A stretch of DNA of 39,450 bases, taken from assembly GCA_034433795.1 (NCBI GenBank), contig DAOUAE010000070.1:1-39450 (forward strand). Reading direction: 5' to 3'. This document shows positions 22,104-30,384 of this stretch, in pieces (position 1 is the first letter of the stretch; each line of letters opens with the position of its first letter). Below the pieces are notes generated by a model. The model saw only the letters and a list, made by a program, of their open reading frames with translations, did no database searches and was not told where the DNA came from. This DNA is from DAOUAE01 sp034433795. GTDB taxonomy: Bacteria > Chloroflexota > UBA6077 > FW602-bin22 > DAOUAE01. The position numbers were made by a program, and so were the translations under genes.

Positions 22104-24497
22104 GTGTGGGCCAAGCGGGATGGCGATCGCTGGCAAACTCTTTACGGACACACCCGGGACGTTATGGCGGTGGCGGAGGCCCTCACCCGACGGCCGGGCT
22201 TTCAGGCCTTTTGCCGACGACACCGGCTGGATCCTGCGCTTTTCCGCCAGGTGCTCGGGCTGGTCGTTCTCTTTCACGACGCTGGGAAAGGCACACAGCC
22301 CTTCCAGGAGGCCCTGGAGGCCGGCCGGACCGCATGGGATTTCCCCCACGCGCTGGCGGCTCTGCCCCTTATGAACACCGCCTGGCAGGCGGGCCGTTTC
22401 CCCACCCTCCCCGCCCATCCTCCGGTGCTGGAGCTGCTGGCCGTCGTGGCCCATCATACCCAATTGCATCGGGATCTCTATCAGAATCTTCCGAATCCGC
22501 ACCGATGGCTGGATTTCCTGCCTGAGCTCTACGAGATCCTGCGCCAGCTCTACGAGGAAACCGCCTCTCTCTGGGGCTGGGAGATCCCTTTCCCCGATCT
22601 GCCCCTCCAGAAGCTGGCCAGGCATTGCCTGGGGGAGATCTCCGTCGGGCTGCTGCGCGTCCGGGAGGCCCTCACCCAGCGGGTGGCCCGCATGCCCTTG
22701 GAGGAGAAGGCGCGCCTCCGCGCCCTCTACACCGCCCTCCTGGCCTACCTGAAAGCGGCGGATCAGACCGCCAGCCGGATCTTCAGCGAGCGGGCCGGGC
22801 CGGGGGCCAACGGCCCGCTGCTTCCCTTCCCCCTTTCCAGCTCCGCCGCCGAGGCGATCTTCCCGGACTGGCCTTCGGAGGCGGAGGATCGCCTGCGGAA
22901 GGCGCTGCCTTTCGGCGCGGACTGGTTCGACTACCAGCGGGAGCTGCGCCGCGCGGGCTTCGCCTGGGGGCTGGTGCGGGCCCCGTGCGGGCGGGGGAAA
23001 ACCGAGGCCGCCCTCCTGTGGTTTCTGGGGCGCCGCGAGGCCGAAGGGCTGGACCGGCTGATCTGGACATTGCCGACCCAGGTCACGTCGAACGCGATGC
23101 GCGAGCGGCTGGCCGGCCTCTTCGGTGAGGAACGCGTGGGCCTCTATCATGGACGCTCCAGCCTGGAGCATCGCGAACAGATACGGGCGCGCCTTCGGGA
23201 GCGCGAAGGATCTGTTCCCCTGGATCCGGACCCGGCGCTGGAGCTGGAGTGGGCCCGAGAAGCCAACTTCTGGAGCGAGGTCCTGGCCCGCCCGCTGGTG
23301 GTCACCACCGCGGATCACCTGCTTTACACGTTCGTGCACGGCTTCCCTCAGGCCGATTTCGCCCTCGGGATGCTCCAGGGCGCGGCGGTGATCTTCGATG
23401 AGGTGCACGTGTACGACGACCAGATGCAGGCTGAGGTGCGGGAAGCCACTGCGCTGCTGCGCGCCATGGGGATCCCGCACCTGGTGATGAGTGGCACGCT
23501 CCCGGACCCCCTCATCCAGGCCTGCCGCTGGGAGGAGTACCCGCTGATCGAGGATGCACCGGGAATGGCGCGCCGCCCTTTTCGGGTGCTTAAACGCGAG
23601 CGGCCGATGATCCAGACGGCACATTCGCCGCCAGCGGTCGACCCGGATATCGTCGCCAGGGTGGTTGAGGGGTATCGAAACGGTTTGGTCCAGTTCCTCG
23701 TCGTCAACACGGTGCGCAAGGCTCAGGACCTCTACCGGCAACTGCGGCCTTTCCTGCCGCCAGAAGATCGCCTGTGCCTGCACAGCCGGTTCGCCTACGC
23801 TCACCGCCGGGCGAAAGAGCGCCGGATCAGCGAACGCCTGAAGGGCCGGCGTGAGCCCTTTGTCTTGGTGGCCACTCAGGTCGTCGAGGTCAGCCTGGAC
23901 ATCAGCGCCGATCGGCTGTTCGCGGAGATCGCGCCGCTGGATGCCCTGGCGCAACGAGGTGGGCGGGTCAATCGGGGCGGTGGAGCGCCAGATGGGCTCA
24001 TGATCGTTTGCCCGGTCGATGACCCACGCCCCTATGATCCCGAACGGCTGTCCCGCAGCTGGGAACATCTGGGCGAGGGACCGATCTCTTACGGTGATCT
24101 TCACGGGTGGACGAACCAGGTTTACGCCGATCTGGAAGGCGGGATGGCCCGGCTACCGGAACTGTTTGCGGAGTGCACCCTCTTCGGACCGGATCCCGCG
24201 GAGATCCGCTTCGATGAGGATCATGGACGATGCTATCAGCCCCGCCGCATCGAGCAGCCGACTATCGATGTGATTCCCCACGACATCTGGACACACCTGG
24301 ATCCGGGCGCTTCGCCCCTGGAGTTCCTCACTCCTGTTCCTCTCTGGTGGCTGGCCCACAGCCAGCGACGCGGACTCAACTGGTTCTATGTAGCGGAACG
24401 TCCCCCTTCCCGTCGAGGCTGGTTGATTTGCCGACGGCCCTATAGCGAGGAGATCGGCTTTGAGGAAATAGACGTGGAGGCGGAAAGGGAGGTGTAA
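22104..24497 (+). CDS. cas3: Cas3 HD nuclease-helicase
   Basis: Cas3 is recruited by the type I complex to unwind and degrade target DNA. The 797-residue protein fuses both activities. The N-terminal HD domain has H16 (YGHTRDVMAVAEAL), H58-D59 (VLFHDAGKG) and H117-H118 (VVAHHTQLH), so the metal ligands look intact. The superfamily-2 helicase follows: Walker A APCGRGKTEAAL (293-304), DEVH box VIFDEVHVYDDQ (432-435), motif III MSGTLPDP, motif V VATQVVEVSLDIS (589-601) and motif VI AQRGGRVNRGG (616-626). The start is GTG at 22104 because no ATG lies in frame nearby and the HD domain starts at once; GAGAG precedes it. It is the last cas gene. No cas1, cas2 or cas4 follows, unlike most complete type I loci. 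Confidence 0.95.
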   Translation: MWAKRDGDRWQTLYGHTRDVMAVAEALTRRPGFQAFCRRHRLDPALFRQVLGLVVLFHDAGKGTQPFQEALEAGRTAWDFPHALAALPLMNTAWQAGRFPTLPAHPPVLELLAVVAHHTQLHRDLYQNLPNPHRWLDFLPELYEILRQLYEETASLWGWEIPFPDLPLQKLARHCLGEISVGLLRVREALTQRVARMPLEEKARLRALYTALLAYLKAADQTASRIFSERAGPGANGPLLPFPLSSSAAEAIFPDWPSEAEDRLRKALPFGADWFDYQRELRRAGFAWGLVRAPCGRGKTEAALLWFLGRREAEGLDRLIWTLPTQVTSNAMRERLAGLFGEERVGLYHGRSSLEHREQIRARLREREGSVPLDPDPALELEWAREANFWSEVLARPLVVTTADHLLYTFVHGFPQADFALGMLQGAAVIFDEVHVYDDQMQAEVREATALLRAMGIPHLVMSGTLPDPLIQACRWEEYPLIEDAPGMARRPFRVLKRERPMIQTAHSPPAVDPDIVARVVEGYRNGLVQFLVVNTVRKAQDLYRQLRPFLPPEDRLCLHSRFAYAHRRAKERRISERLKGRREPFVLVATQVVEVSLDISADRLFAEIAPLDALAQRGGRVNRGGGAPDGLMIVCPVDDPRPYDPERLSRSWEHLGEGPISYGDLHGWTNQVYADLEGGMARLPELFAECTLFGPDPAEIRFDEDHGRCYQPRRIEQPTIDVIPHDIWTHLDPGASPLEFLTPVPLWWLAHSQRRGLNWFYVAERPPSRRGWLICRRPYSEEIGFEEIDVEAEREV

Positions 24498-24742
24498 TCC
24501 TCGATTGAGGAACATCTGTCAACTGCCTCGACGAAGAGGTCTTTCGCCGGGATGGCGTGCGCAGTCGACGTGGCGGCGTCCAGGAGAGAACAGACCGGTA
24601 AAGAAAGATTTAAGCTGATGGACCGGCGATCTACGGCCACCTTCGAGAGCGTGGAGACCCTCAGGCCGCGGGTCTCCGGTGAGGCGGCCGGATTCAGGGC
24701 GAGAAAGCCCAAAGATTGGGTGCATTCCCCCTGGCCCCTCGT
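24498..24742. other. Non-coding stretch after cas3
   Basis: No gene is supported here. Short reading frames on both strands lack any recognisable protein pattern. A small hairpin TCCTC/GAGGA follows the cas3 stop directly (24499-24511) and a stronger inverted repeat lies at 24654-24678. The stretch marks the boundary between the cas block and the housekeeping block. Confidence 0.5.
24654..24678. repeat. Perfect 8-bp inverted repeat with 9-nt loop
   Basis: GGAGACCC (24654-24661) and GGGTCTCC (24671-24678) can form a stable hairpin. No T tract follows on either strand, so an ordinary intrinsic terminator is not supported. It could still cause pausing or protect the 3' end of the cas transcript. 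Confidence 0.5.
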
Positions 24743-24771
24743 TTGCAGATCGCTTCCCTATCGGCTACAAT
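24743..24771 (+). promoter_or_regulatory. Promoter for the dksA-like/lspA/rluD/gltX run
   Basis: TTGCAG (24743-24748) and TACAAT (24766-24771) are separated by exactly 17 bp and lie about 45 bp upstream of the first ATG. The -10 hexamer is identical to that of the cas promoter at 6252-6257. Confidence 0.7.
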
Positions 24772-24816
24772 TTGCCCGAGGAGCCGGTGCGCCGGGCGTG
24801 CGGAGAGGAGGAGGCC

Positions 24817-25203
24817 ATGGCGCTGTCGGTTGAGACGCTGGAGGCCCTGAAACGGCGGCTCGAAGAGGAGCGCGAACGCCTGCAGCGCGAGATCGTGCTC
24901 CTGCACCAGCAGACGTTCGAAGAGGGCGGACGCCCCTTCCCCGGGTCGGAACTGGACACCTACGGCAACCACCTGGCGGACCAGGCCACCGAGACGTTCG
25001 AAGAGGAGAAGACGGTGGCCCTGGAGGCCCATCTGCGCGGGCTGCTGGCCGCGGTCGAGCGCGCGCTGGAGCGCATGGCCGAGGGCACCTACGGGCGCTG
25101 CCAGGAGTGCGGCCAGCCCATCGACCCCGAGCGCCTGGAGGCCCTGCCCTGGGCGGACCTCTGCTTCGCCTGCAAGGCCCGTCAGGAGCGCCGCCAGCCG
25201 TAG
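24817..25203 (+). CDS. TraR/DksA-family zinc-finger protein
   Basis: Proteins of this family bind RNA polymerase through its secondary channel and modulate transcription initiation. The 128-residue protein has an N-terminal coiled coil (LEALKRRLEEERERLQREIV and, after a short break, TVALEAHLRGLLAAVERALE). A C-terminal C4 zinc finger follows: C95 and C98 in GRCQECGQPIDPERLEALPW, C116 and C119 in LCFACKARQ. The architecture is that of the DksA/TraR C4-type group. It starts at ATG 24817, with GGAGAGGAGGAGG-like sequence upstream, and heads a run with lspA. A similar gene next to lspA is common in other bacteria. The acidic coiled-coil tip typical of true DksA is not clear, so it may be a paralogue with another role. 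Confidence 0.88.
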   Translation: MALSVETLEALKRRLEEERERLQREIVLLHQQTFEEGGRPFPGSELDTYGNHLADQATETFEEEKTVALEAHLRGLLAAVERALERMAEGTYGRCQECGQPIDPERLEALPWADLCFACKARQERRQP

Positions 25204-25216
25204 GAGGGAGAGGAGG

Positions 25217-25738
25217 GTGCGACTCTTTCACCGACGGCGCGAGGCGCTTCTCTTCCTGGGCACCGCCCTCCTGGTCTACCTGGCCGACCAGGCGACCAAG
25301 CGGTGGGTCGCGGCCACCCTGGGAGCCACGGGCGGCCGGGCGACGGTGCCGGTCGTGGGAGACTGGCTGCGCCTGAGCTATGTCACCAACACCGGGGCGG
25401 CCTTCGGCCTCTTCCCGGACCAGGCCCTGTTTTTCAGCCTGGTGGCCATCGTGGCCGTGCCGCTTCTCGTCTATCTCAACCGCTACGTTCCGCCGGGGCA
25501 GTGGCTGGCCCGGCTGAGCCTGGGGCTGCTCCTGGGAGGCACGCTGGGCAACCTGACCGACCGTCTGCGGCTGGGCTACGTCGTGGACTTCATCGATGCG
25601 GGCATCCACCACCTGCGCTGGCCGGCTTTCAACCTGGCCGACAGCGCCTTCGTCATCGGGGTGGCGCTGCTGGCCTGGCGGATCCTGCGGACGCCGGAGT
25701 TCGATGAAGGACGACGCGATCGCCGCTCCCCAGCGTAG
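25217..25738 (+). CDS. lspA: Lipoprotein signal peptidase (signal peptidase II)
   Basis: LspA cleaves the signal peptide of diacylglyceryl-modified prolipoproteins in the membrane. The 173-residue protein has four hydrophobic segments (about residues 11-26, 61-80, 90-105 and 132-150). Its conserved boxes are YVTNTGAAFGLF, GNLTDRLRLGYVVDFI and PAFNLADSAFVIG, with the two catalytic Asp residues in VVDF and NLAD. The start is GTG at 25217 following GGAGAGGAGG. Its 3' end overlaps rluD by 35 bp. The Arg-rich C-terminal tail is unremarkable. Confidence 0.95.
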   Translation: MRLFHRRREALLFLGTALLVYLADQATKRWVAATLGATGGRATVPVVGDWLRLSYVTNTGAAFGLFPDQALFFSLVAIVAVPLLVYLNRYVPPGQWLARLSLGLLLGGTLGNLTDRLRLGYVVDFIDAGIHHLRWPAFNLADSAFVIGVALLAWRILRTPEFDEGRRDRRSPA

Positions 25739-26717
25739 GGTGCTGCGGGTGCCGGCCCTGCTGGCCGGCCAGCGCCTGGACGTGGCCCTGGCCCACGCCT
25801 TCCCCGACCTCTCGCGGTCGTTTCTCCAGAAACTCATCGCCGAGGGCCGGGTGCGGGTGGATGGCCGGCCGGCCAAGGCCGGTCAGCGGGTCCGGGTCGG
25901 GAGCGAGGTGGTGGTCGAGATCCCGCCGCCCGAGCCGACCGAACTGGTGCCCGAGCCGATCCCGCTGACCGTGGTCTACGAGGACGAGGACCTGCTGGTG
26001 GTGGACAAGCCGGCCGGGATGGTCGTCCACCCGGCGCCGGGCCATCCGCGGGGCACGCTGGTCAACGCGATCTTAGCCCGCCATCCCGAGATCCATATCG
26101 GCGGCACGGTCCGGCCCGGCATCGTCCACCGGCTGGACCGCGACACCTCGGGGCTCATTCTGGTGGCCAAGAACGAACGGGCCCTGGTCAATCTCCAGGC
26201 CCAGCTCAAGAACCGCCAGATCGAAAAGGAGTACATCGCGCTGGTCCACGGCCGGCTGCCGCAGAAGGAGGGGGTCATCGAGGCCCCGATCGGCCGTGAC
26301 CCGCGCGACCGGACGAAGATGGCGGTGGTGCCGGGCGGCCGGCCGGCCGTGACCCGCTACCGGGTGCTGGAGGAGCTGCCCACCTTCACCCTGGTGGCGG
26401 CCTACCCGGTGACCGGCCGGACCCACCAGATCCGGGTCCACTTCGCCTGGATCGGCCACCCGGTCGTCGGCGACCAGGTCTACGGGCGCGACCGCACCGG
26501 GCTGCGGCGGCAGTTCCTGCACGCCGCCCGCCTGAAGTTCCGTCACCCGCGGACCGGCGAGTGGATCGAGGTCCGGTCGCCGCTGCCGGCCGAACTCCAG
26601 GGGTTTCTGAACAACCGGCGACGCGAGGCCCAGCGGGCCGCCCGTCTGGCGGCGGCCGCGAGCGGGGAGCCGACGCCGGCTTCCCCGGCCTCGTCCGCCA
26701 CGGGAGAGCGCGCATGA
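25704..26717 (+). CDS. rluD: RluD-type rRNA pseudouridine synthase
   Basis: This enzyme isomerises uridine to pseudouridine in 23S rRNA. The 337-residue protein has an N-terminal S4 RNA-binding domain (RLDVALAHAFPDLSRSFLQK, LIAEGRVRVDG). The catalytic domain contains the motif GIVHRLDRDTSGLILVAKN, with D145 as the expected catalytic Asp. Further family motifs are EDLLVVDKPAGMVVHPAPGH and TGRTHQIRVHFAWIGHPVVG. The start is ATG 25704 inside the lspA 3' end, and the stop overlaps gltX (ATGA). The Ala-rich C-terminal tail of about 30 residues is probably disordered. RluA and RluC are alternatives on family grounds; the S4 domain and motif set favour RluD-like. Confidence 0.92.
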   Translation: MKDDAIAAPQRRVLRVPALLAGQRLDVALAHAFPDLSRSFLQKLIAEGRVRVDGRPAKAGQRVRVGSEVVVEIPPPEPTELVPEPIPLTVVYEDEDLLVVDKPAGMVVHPAPGHPRGTLVNAILARHPEIHIGGTVRPGIVHRLDRDTSGLILVAKNERALVNLQAQLKNRQIEKEYIALVHGRLPQKEGVIEAPIGRDPRDRTKMAVVPGGRPAVTRYRVLEELPTFTLVAAYPVTGRTHQIRVHFAWIGHPVVGDQVYGRDRTGLRRQFLHAARLKFRHPRTGEWIEVRSPLPAELQGFLNNRRREAQRAARLAAAASGEPTPASPASSATGERA

Positions 26718-28228
26718 GTGTCCGTGTCCGTTTCGCGCCCAGTCCGACCGGGGCGCCGCATGTCGGCAACATCCGCACCGCTCTTTTCAACTGGCTCTTC
26801 GCCCGCAACCAGGGAGGGGTCTTCGTCCTGCGGATCGAGGACACCGACCGCGAGCGGATCGTCCCCGGGGCGCTGGAGGCGATCTACGAGGCGCTGCGCT
26901 GGCTGGGGCTGGACTGGGATGAGGGGCCGGAGAAGGGCGGCCCCTACGGCCCGTACATCCAGTCGCAGCGGCTGCACCTCTACCGGCCGCTGGCCGAGCG
27001 GCTGGTGGCCGAGGGCAAGGCCTACCGCTGCTACTGCTCGCGCGAGCGGCTGGAGGCGCTGCGGGCCGAGCAGATCGCCCACAAGCAGCCGCCCGGCTAC
27101 GACCGGCGCTGCCGCTGGCTGAGTCCGGCCGAGCGGGCGGCGCTGGAGGCCCAGGGGACGCCGTTTGTCATCCGCTTCGCCGTCCCGCTGGAGGGCGCCA
27201 CGACGTTCCACGACCTCTTCCGGGGGCCGATCACCTTCGAGAACAGCGTCCTGCAGGACCATGTGCTCATCAAATCCGATGGCTGGCCCACCTATCACTT
27301 CGCCAACGTGGTCGACGACCACCTGATGGCGATCACCCACGTCCTGCGGGCCGAGGAGTGGATCTCGAGCACGCCGCTCCATGTTCTGCTGTACCGGGCC
27401 TTCGGCTGGGAGCCGCCGGCGTTCGGTCACCTCTCGCTCATCTTCGGCAAGGACCGCAAGAAGCTGAGCAAGCGGCACGGGGCGACCGAGATCCTGACCT
27501 TCAAGAAACTGGGCTATCTGCCGGAGGCGCTGTTCAATTTTCTGGCCCTGCTGGGCTGGTCGATGCCCGGCAAGGGCGAGACCGAGATCTACAGCCGCGA
27601 GGAGATCATCCGGAACTTCACCCTCGACCGCATCACGGTCAGCCCGGCCATCTTCGATTACGAGAAGCTCGACTGGATGAACGGCTACTACATCCGCCAG
27701 TTGAGCGTCCCCGACCTCACCGAGCGCCTCATCCCCTTCCTGCAGGAGGCGGGACTGCTGCCGCCGGGACCGGTGGCCCCGGAGACGCGGGCCTACCTCG
27801 AGCAGATCGTGCCGCTCATCCAGGAGCGGCTCAAGCGACTGGGCGAGGCGCCGGAGCTGGTGGACTTCTTCTTCCGCGAGCCCCAGGACTACCCGCCGAC
27901 CCTGCTCGTCGTCAAGGGCACGACCCCGGCGATGGTGCGGACCGCCCTGGAGCGGACGCGGGCGGTGCTGGAGCGCACGGACTTCACCGTCGAGGGGCTG
28001 GAGACGGCCCTGCGGGCGCTGGCCCCCGAGCTCGGACTGACCACCAGCCAGCTCTTCGGCATCATCCGGGTGGCGGTGACCGGGCGGACGGTGGCCCCGC
28101 CGCTCTTCCAGACGATGGCGGTTCTGGGGCGCGAGCGGACGCTGGCCCGGCTGGAGCGGGCGCGTCAGCTCCTGGCCGCGCTGACCGAACCCGCCCCGCC
28201 GGCGGCCGAGGTCCGTCCGTCGGAGTGA
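26714..28228 (+). CDS. gltX: Glutamyl-tRNA synthetase
   Basis: The enzyme charges tRNA-Glu (and in many bacteria tRNA-Gln) with glutamate. The 504-residue class I synthetase has the HIGH-equivalent RFAPSPTGAPHVGNIRTAL near its N-terminus, FVLRIEDTDRERIVPGAL, the tRNA-binding region WISSTPLHVLLYRAFGWE and the KMSKS-equivalent KLSKRHGA (K250-R254). The C-terminal anticodon-binding helical domain ends near LARLERARQLLAAL. The start ATG overlaps the rluD stop by 4 bp; the longer upstream frame lies inside rluD. Length and motifs are those of a standard bacterial GluRS. No separate GlnRS or GatCAB is visible, so whether it is discriminating cannot be told. Confidence 0.97.
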   Translation: MSVRVRFAPSPTGAPHVGNIRTALFNWLFARNQGGVFVLRIEDTDRERIVPGALEAIYEALRWLGLDWDEGPEKGGPYGPYIQSQRLHLYRPLAERLVAEGKAYRCYCSRERLEALRAEQIAHKQPPGYDRRCRWLSPAERAALEAQGTPFVIRFAVPLEGATTFHDLFRGPITFENSVLQDHVLIKSDGWPTYHFANVVDDHLMAITHVLRAEEWISSTPLHVLLYRAFGWEPPAFGHLSLIFGKDRKKLSKRHGATEILTFKKLGYLPEALFNFLALLGWSMPGKGETEIYSREEIIRNFTLDRITVSPAIFDYEKLDWMNGYYIRQLSVPDLTERLIPFLQEAGLLPPGPVAPETRAYLEQIVPLIQERLKRLGEAPELVDFFFREPQDYPPTLLVVKGTTPAMVRTALERTRAVLERTDFTVEGLETALRALAPELGLTTSQLFGIIRVAVTGRTVAPPLFQTMAVLGRERTLARLERARQLLAALTEPAPPAAEVRPSE

Positions 28229-28306
28229 TGGCGGACACGGGCCCGGCACGGGCCCTGCCAGGAGACCTTCGTGACCGGAGGAGCCGGTCGTGAAGGGAGT
28301 CGGGGC

Positions 28307-29158
28307 ATGGGGCGGCCGTCGGCGCGCGAGGCGGCGGTGCACGGCGAGGCCCTGCGCGTGCTGAACGCCGCCGGGATCCCCTACGTGGTCGGCGGGGCGG
28401 CGGCCGTCCACTTCTACACCGGTCTGCGGCGGGCGACCAAGGACCTGGACCTCTTCCTCCTGCCGGCGGTGGCCCGTCCGGCCCTGGCGGCGCTGGCCGC
28501 CCACGGCTACACCACCTGGGTCGAGGCGCCGCACTGGCTGGGCAAGGCGGCGGCGGGAGAGTACTGGCTGGACCTCATCTGGGGGTTTCCCAACTGGCTG
28601 GCGCCGGTCGACGACCTCTGGCTCCGGCGAGCGGTGCCGGGGACGCTTTTGGGGTGGCCGGTGCGCTTCGCCCCGCCGGAGGAGCTCATCTGGATGAAGG
28701 CCTATCTCCAGCACCGCGAGCGCTACGACGGGGCCGATATCGCCCATCTCCTGCGGGCCTGTGGCGCCCGCCTCGACTGGCGGCACCTGCGCGGACGCTT
28801 CGCCGAGCACGGCCTGCTGCTTTTACAGCAGCTTCTGCTCTTCGTCTTCATCTATCCGGGCGAGCGGGGGATCATACCGGCGGACCTCTGGGCTGATCTC
28901 CTGGGGCTTCTGGCCCGGCCGCCGGCCGGGCCGGCGGTCTGCCAGGGGACGCTGCTCGACCGGTTCCAGTACCTCGTCGATATTCTGGTCTGGGGCGACC
29001 GGGACGCGCGCGAGACGTACGCCCGGCGGCAGGGGGTCGCGCCGGCGCTGGTGGCGGCCGACCGTGCGGCTGCCGCCCGCCTGGTGCGGCGGGGGCTGGT
29101 TCGGCCGGCACCGGGCGGGCTGGTCTGTGCGGATAATCCGGACGCCCCGCCGCCCTGA
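28307..29158 (+). CDS. Nucleotidyltransferase-fold protein
   Basis: The 283-residue protein has the nucleotidyltransferase (Pol beta superfamily) signature: IPYVVGGAAAVHFYTGLRRA, followed by TKDLDLFLL with D47 and D49 as metal ligands. The rest is helical, with LIWMKAYLQHRERYDGADIA and LLRACGARLDWRHLRGRF, like the helical part of MNT-type and aminoglycoside-type enzymes. Such proteins are often of unknown substrate; it may modify a small molecule, RNA or protein. ATG 28307 is chosen; GTG 28271 with GGAG upstream is also possible and would add 12 residues. It follows gltX by 78 bp and ends in a hairpin shared with the convergent hsp20. Confidence 0.8.
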   Translation: MGRPSAREAAVHGEALRVLNAAGIPYVVGGAAAVHFYTGLRRATKDLDLFLLPAVARPALAALAAHGYTTWVEAPHWLGKAAAGEYWLDLIWGFPNWLAPVDDLWLRRAVPGTLLGWPVRFAPPEELIWMKAYLQHRERYDGADIAHLLRACGARLDWRHLRGRFAEHGLLLLQQLLLFVFIYPGERGIIPADLWADLLGLLARPPAGPAVCQGTLLDRFQYLVDILVWGDRDARETYARRQGVAPALVAADRAAAARLVRRGLVRPAPGGLVCADNPDAPPP

Positions 29159-29174
29159 GCGAACGGCGGGGCGT
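29142..29174. terminator. 11-bp GC hairpin between convergent genes
   Basis: ACGCCCCGCCG (29142-29152) and CGGCGGGGCGT (29164-29174) form a perfect 11-bp stem around an 11-nt loop. The left arm lies inside the end of the nucleotidyltransferase gene and the right arm ends 6 bp before the hsp20 stop. No T run exists, but position and strength suggest a bidirectional terminator or transcript barrier. Confidence 0.6.
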
Positions 29175-29180
29175 GGGCGA

Positions 29181-29627
29181 TCAGGCCTTCACCTGGACCT
29201 GGATCTTGCGGCCGGGGACGGCCGCGGCCTTGGGCAGGCGCAGGGTCAGGACGCCGTACTCGTAGGTGGCCTGGGCGCGGTTGACGTCGACCGGCGTGGG
29301 GAGCGTGATCTCGCGGTAGAAGCGGCCGATCCAGCCCTCGCGCCGGATGTATCGTTCGGTCTTGACCTCAGCCGTTTCCTTGCGCTCGCCCCGGATGATG
29401 AGGGTGTTGTTGTCGGTGACCTGGACCTCGATGTCCTCGGGGCGGACGCCGGGGACCTGGGCCCGGACGACGATCTCATTATCGGTCTCGTACATATCGA
29501 TGGGCGGGGCCCAGCCCTCGGCCGGCGCGGGGCCGAACATCTCGCCCATCATCTCGGTCATCAGGCGGTCGAGCCGTCGCTGGATCTGGAGCAGTTCCCG
29601 GAAGGGGTCCCAACGCGCCAGTGCCAT
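29181..29627 (-). CDS. hsp20: Small heat-shock protein (Hsp20/alpha-crystallin)
   Basis: Small heat-shock proteins bind unfolding proteins and keep them soluble without ATP. The 148-residue protein has the usual layout: N-terminal MALARWDPFRELLQIQRRLD, the alpha-crystallin beta sandwich (PPIDMYETDNEIVVRAQVPG, VRPEDIEVQVTDNNTLIIRG), then FYREITLPTPVDVNRAQATY, YEYGVLTLRLPKAAAV, and the C-terminal KIQVQV as the I-x-I/V-like anchor. The start is ATG 29627 with AAGGAGG 6 nt upstream. A good sigma-70-type promoter lies 45 bp upstream; no CIRCE inverted repeat is seen there. It is transcribed toward the nucleotidyltransferase gene. Confidence 0.95.
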   Translation of the reverse strand: MALARWDPFRELLQIQRRLDRLMTEMMGEMFGPAPAEGWAPPIDMYETDNEIVVRAQVPGVRPEDIEVQVTDNNTLIIRGERKETAEVKTERYIRREGWIGRFYREITLPTPVDVNRAQATYEYGVLTLRLPKAAAVPGRKIQVQVKA

Positions 29628-29673
29628 TGCAACCCTCCTTTGGGTGGACTTCTTCGGGGCGCCCCTCACTTCC

Positions 29674-29702
29674 ATTATGCAAACCGGCCGAGCGCTCGTC
29701 AA
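29674..29702 (-). promoter_or_regulatory. Promoter of hsp20
   Basis: On the minus strand, TTGACG (29702-29697) and CATAAT (29679-29674) are separated by exactly 17 bp. They lie about 45 bp upstream of the hsp20 ATG. Confidence 0.7.
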
Positions 29703-29804
29703 GGGGCATCTCGCGGGCCCCGGGCGCATGCTGTGCGTTCGTTGGGGCGCACGGGGCGGAGGGTTGGAGCCCGAACCGTGGCGGCCGTCCGGGTCGGCAG
29801 TCCC

Positions 29805-30050
29805 CCAAAAAGTCCTGGCTCCGGGTCTGGCCAGCGTCACCCGCTCGGTCAGCCGAGACACCGTAACCTCGATACGATTGCGCCGCTGGGCTATTGATCT
29901 CAGGGCCACCTCAGGCAGACATCGTCGCTCACTCCGGCCCGGCCTCAGGACCGCCTGTCTTCCCTGCTGTTGCCAATGCTCAATCCAACACCGGCTTCGC
30001 CATCCCCGGTCCGGCAGCAGTCCACGAACGGTCGCCCCTTCCCGCACACC
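29805..30050 (-). pseudogene. Fragment of a DDE transposase (IS4/IS5-like)
   Basis: A minus-strand open frame encodes about 80 residues resembling the C-terminal part of DDE transposases: LLPDRGWRSRCWIEHWQQQG (compare aDrGyrs..w in such enzymes), then RQAVLRPGRS, then RNRIEVTVSRLTERVTLARP and GARTFWG (compare RqrIEt.fs.Lt.rf.l...gArtfwGl). The similarity starts and stops abruptly. No start codon context, upstream catalytic part or terminal repeats were found, so it is an old relic. The exact IS family is not certain. Confidence 0.6.
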
Positions 30051-30384
30051 CGTGGCGACGACTGCCGGTACACTCCCCAGATCCGGAGAAGCCGGCGGCC
30101 GAGCGCGGGGCGCAGCGCCAATCTGACTCCAGAAAGCCCTCCCGGGGAGGCGGCATTCCCGCCAAACCCGGGCCAAAGGTCATCGGTCCCCACGCCCGAG
30201 TCGGGCGCGGGGACCAGCAGGGCCTCGCTGCGTAGGAGAACGCCAGCATCGGCACGGCCAATGCGGCCCAGGCCGGGCGCCCAGGGCCAGGGAGGCCAGG
30301 GGTCGCTCCAGGATAAGCCGGTGCTGCCGGGGACGGTGGATCCGCGCCCAGGGACGGTGGTAGACTCTAAGCCGGAGGAGGCCG
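30051..30384. other. Stretch without a supported gene
   Basis: Overlapping short frames exist on both strands, but none shows a recognisable protein or a ribosome-binding site in a sensible place. The part next to 30050 could be further eroded transposase. A short direct repeat GGGACGGTGG occurs at 30330-30339 and 30351-30360 just upstream of hicB and may belong to its control region. Confidence 0.4.

Noticed and set aside
21741..24104. Long minus-strand open frame (787 codons) opposite cas5/cas3
   Set aside because: It is a shadow of the GC-rich cas5 and cas3 genes; the plus strand encodes all helicase and HD motifs and the minus frame shows no recognisable protein.
24440..24712. Minus-strand 90-codon frame after cas3
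   Set aside because: It is Ser/Leu-rich and overlaps the cas3 end, with no ribosome-binding site or family similarity.
26543..28810. Long minus-strand open frame (755 codons) opposite gltX
   Set aside because: It is opposite the fully motif-supported glutamyl-tRNA synthetase; its composition (Gly, Arg, Pro, Gln, Asp) is typical of antisense frames in GC-rich DNA.
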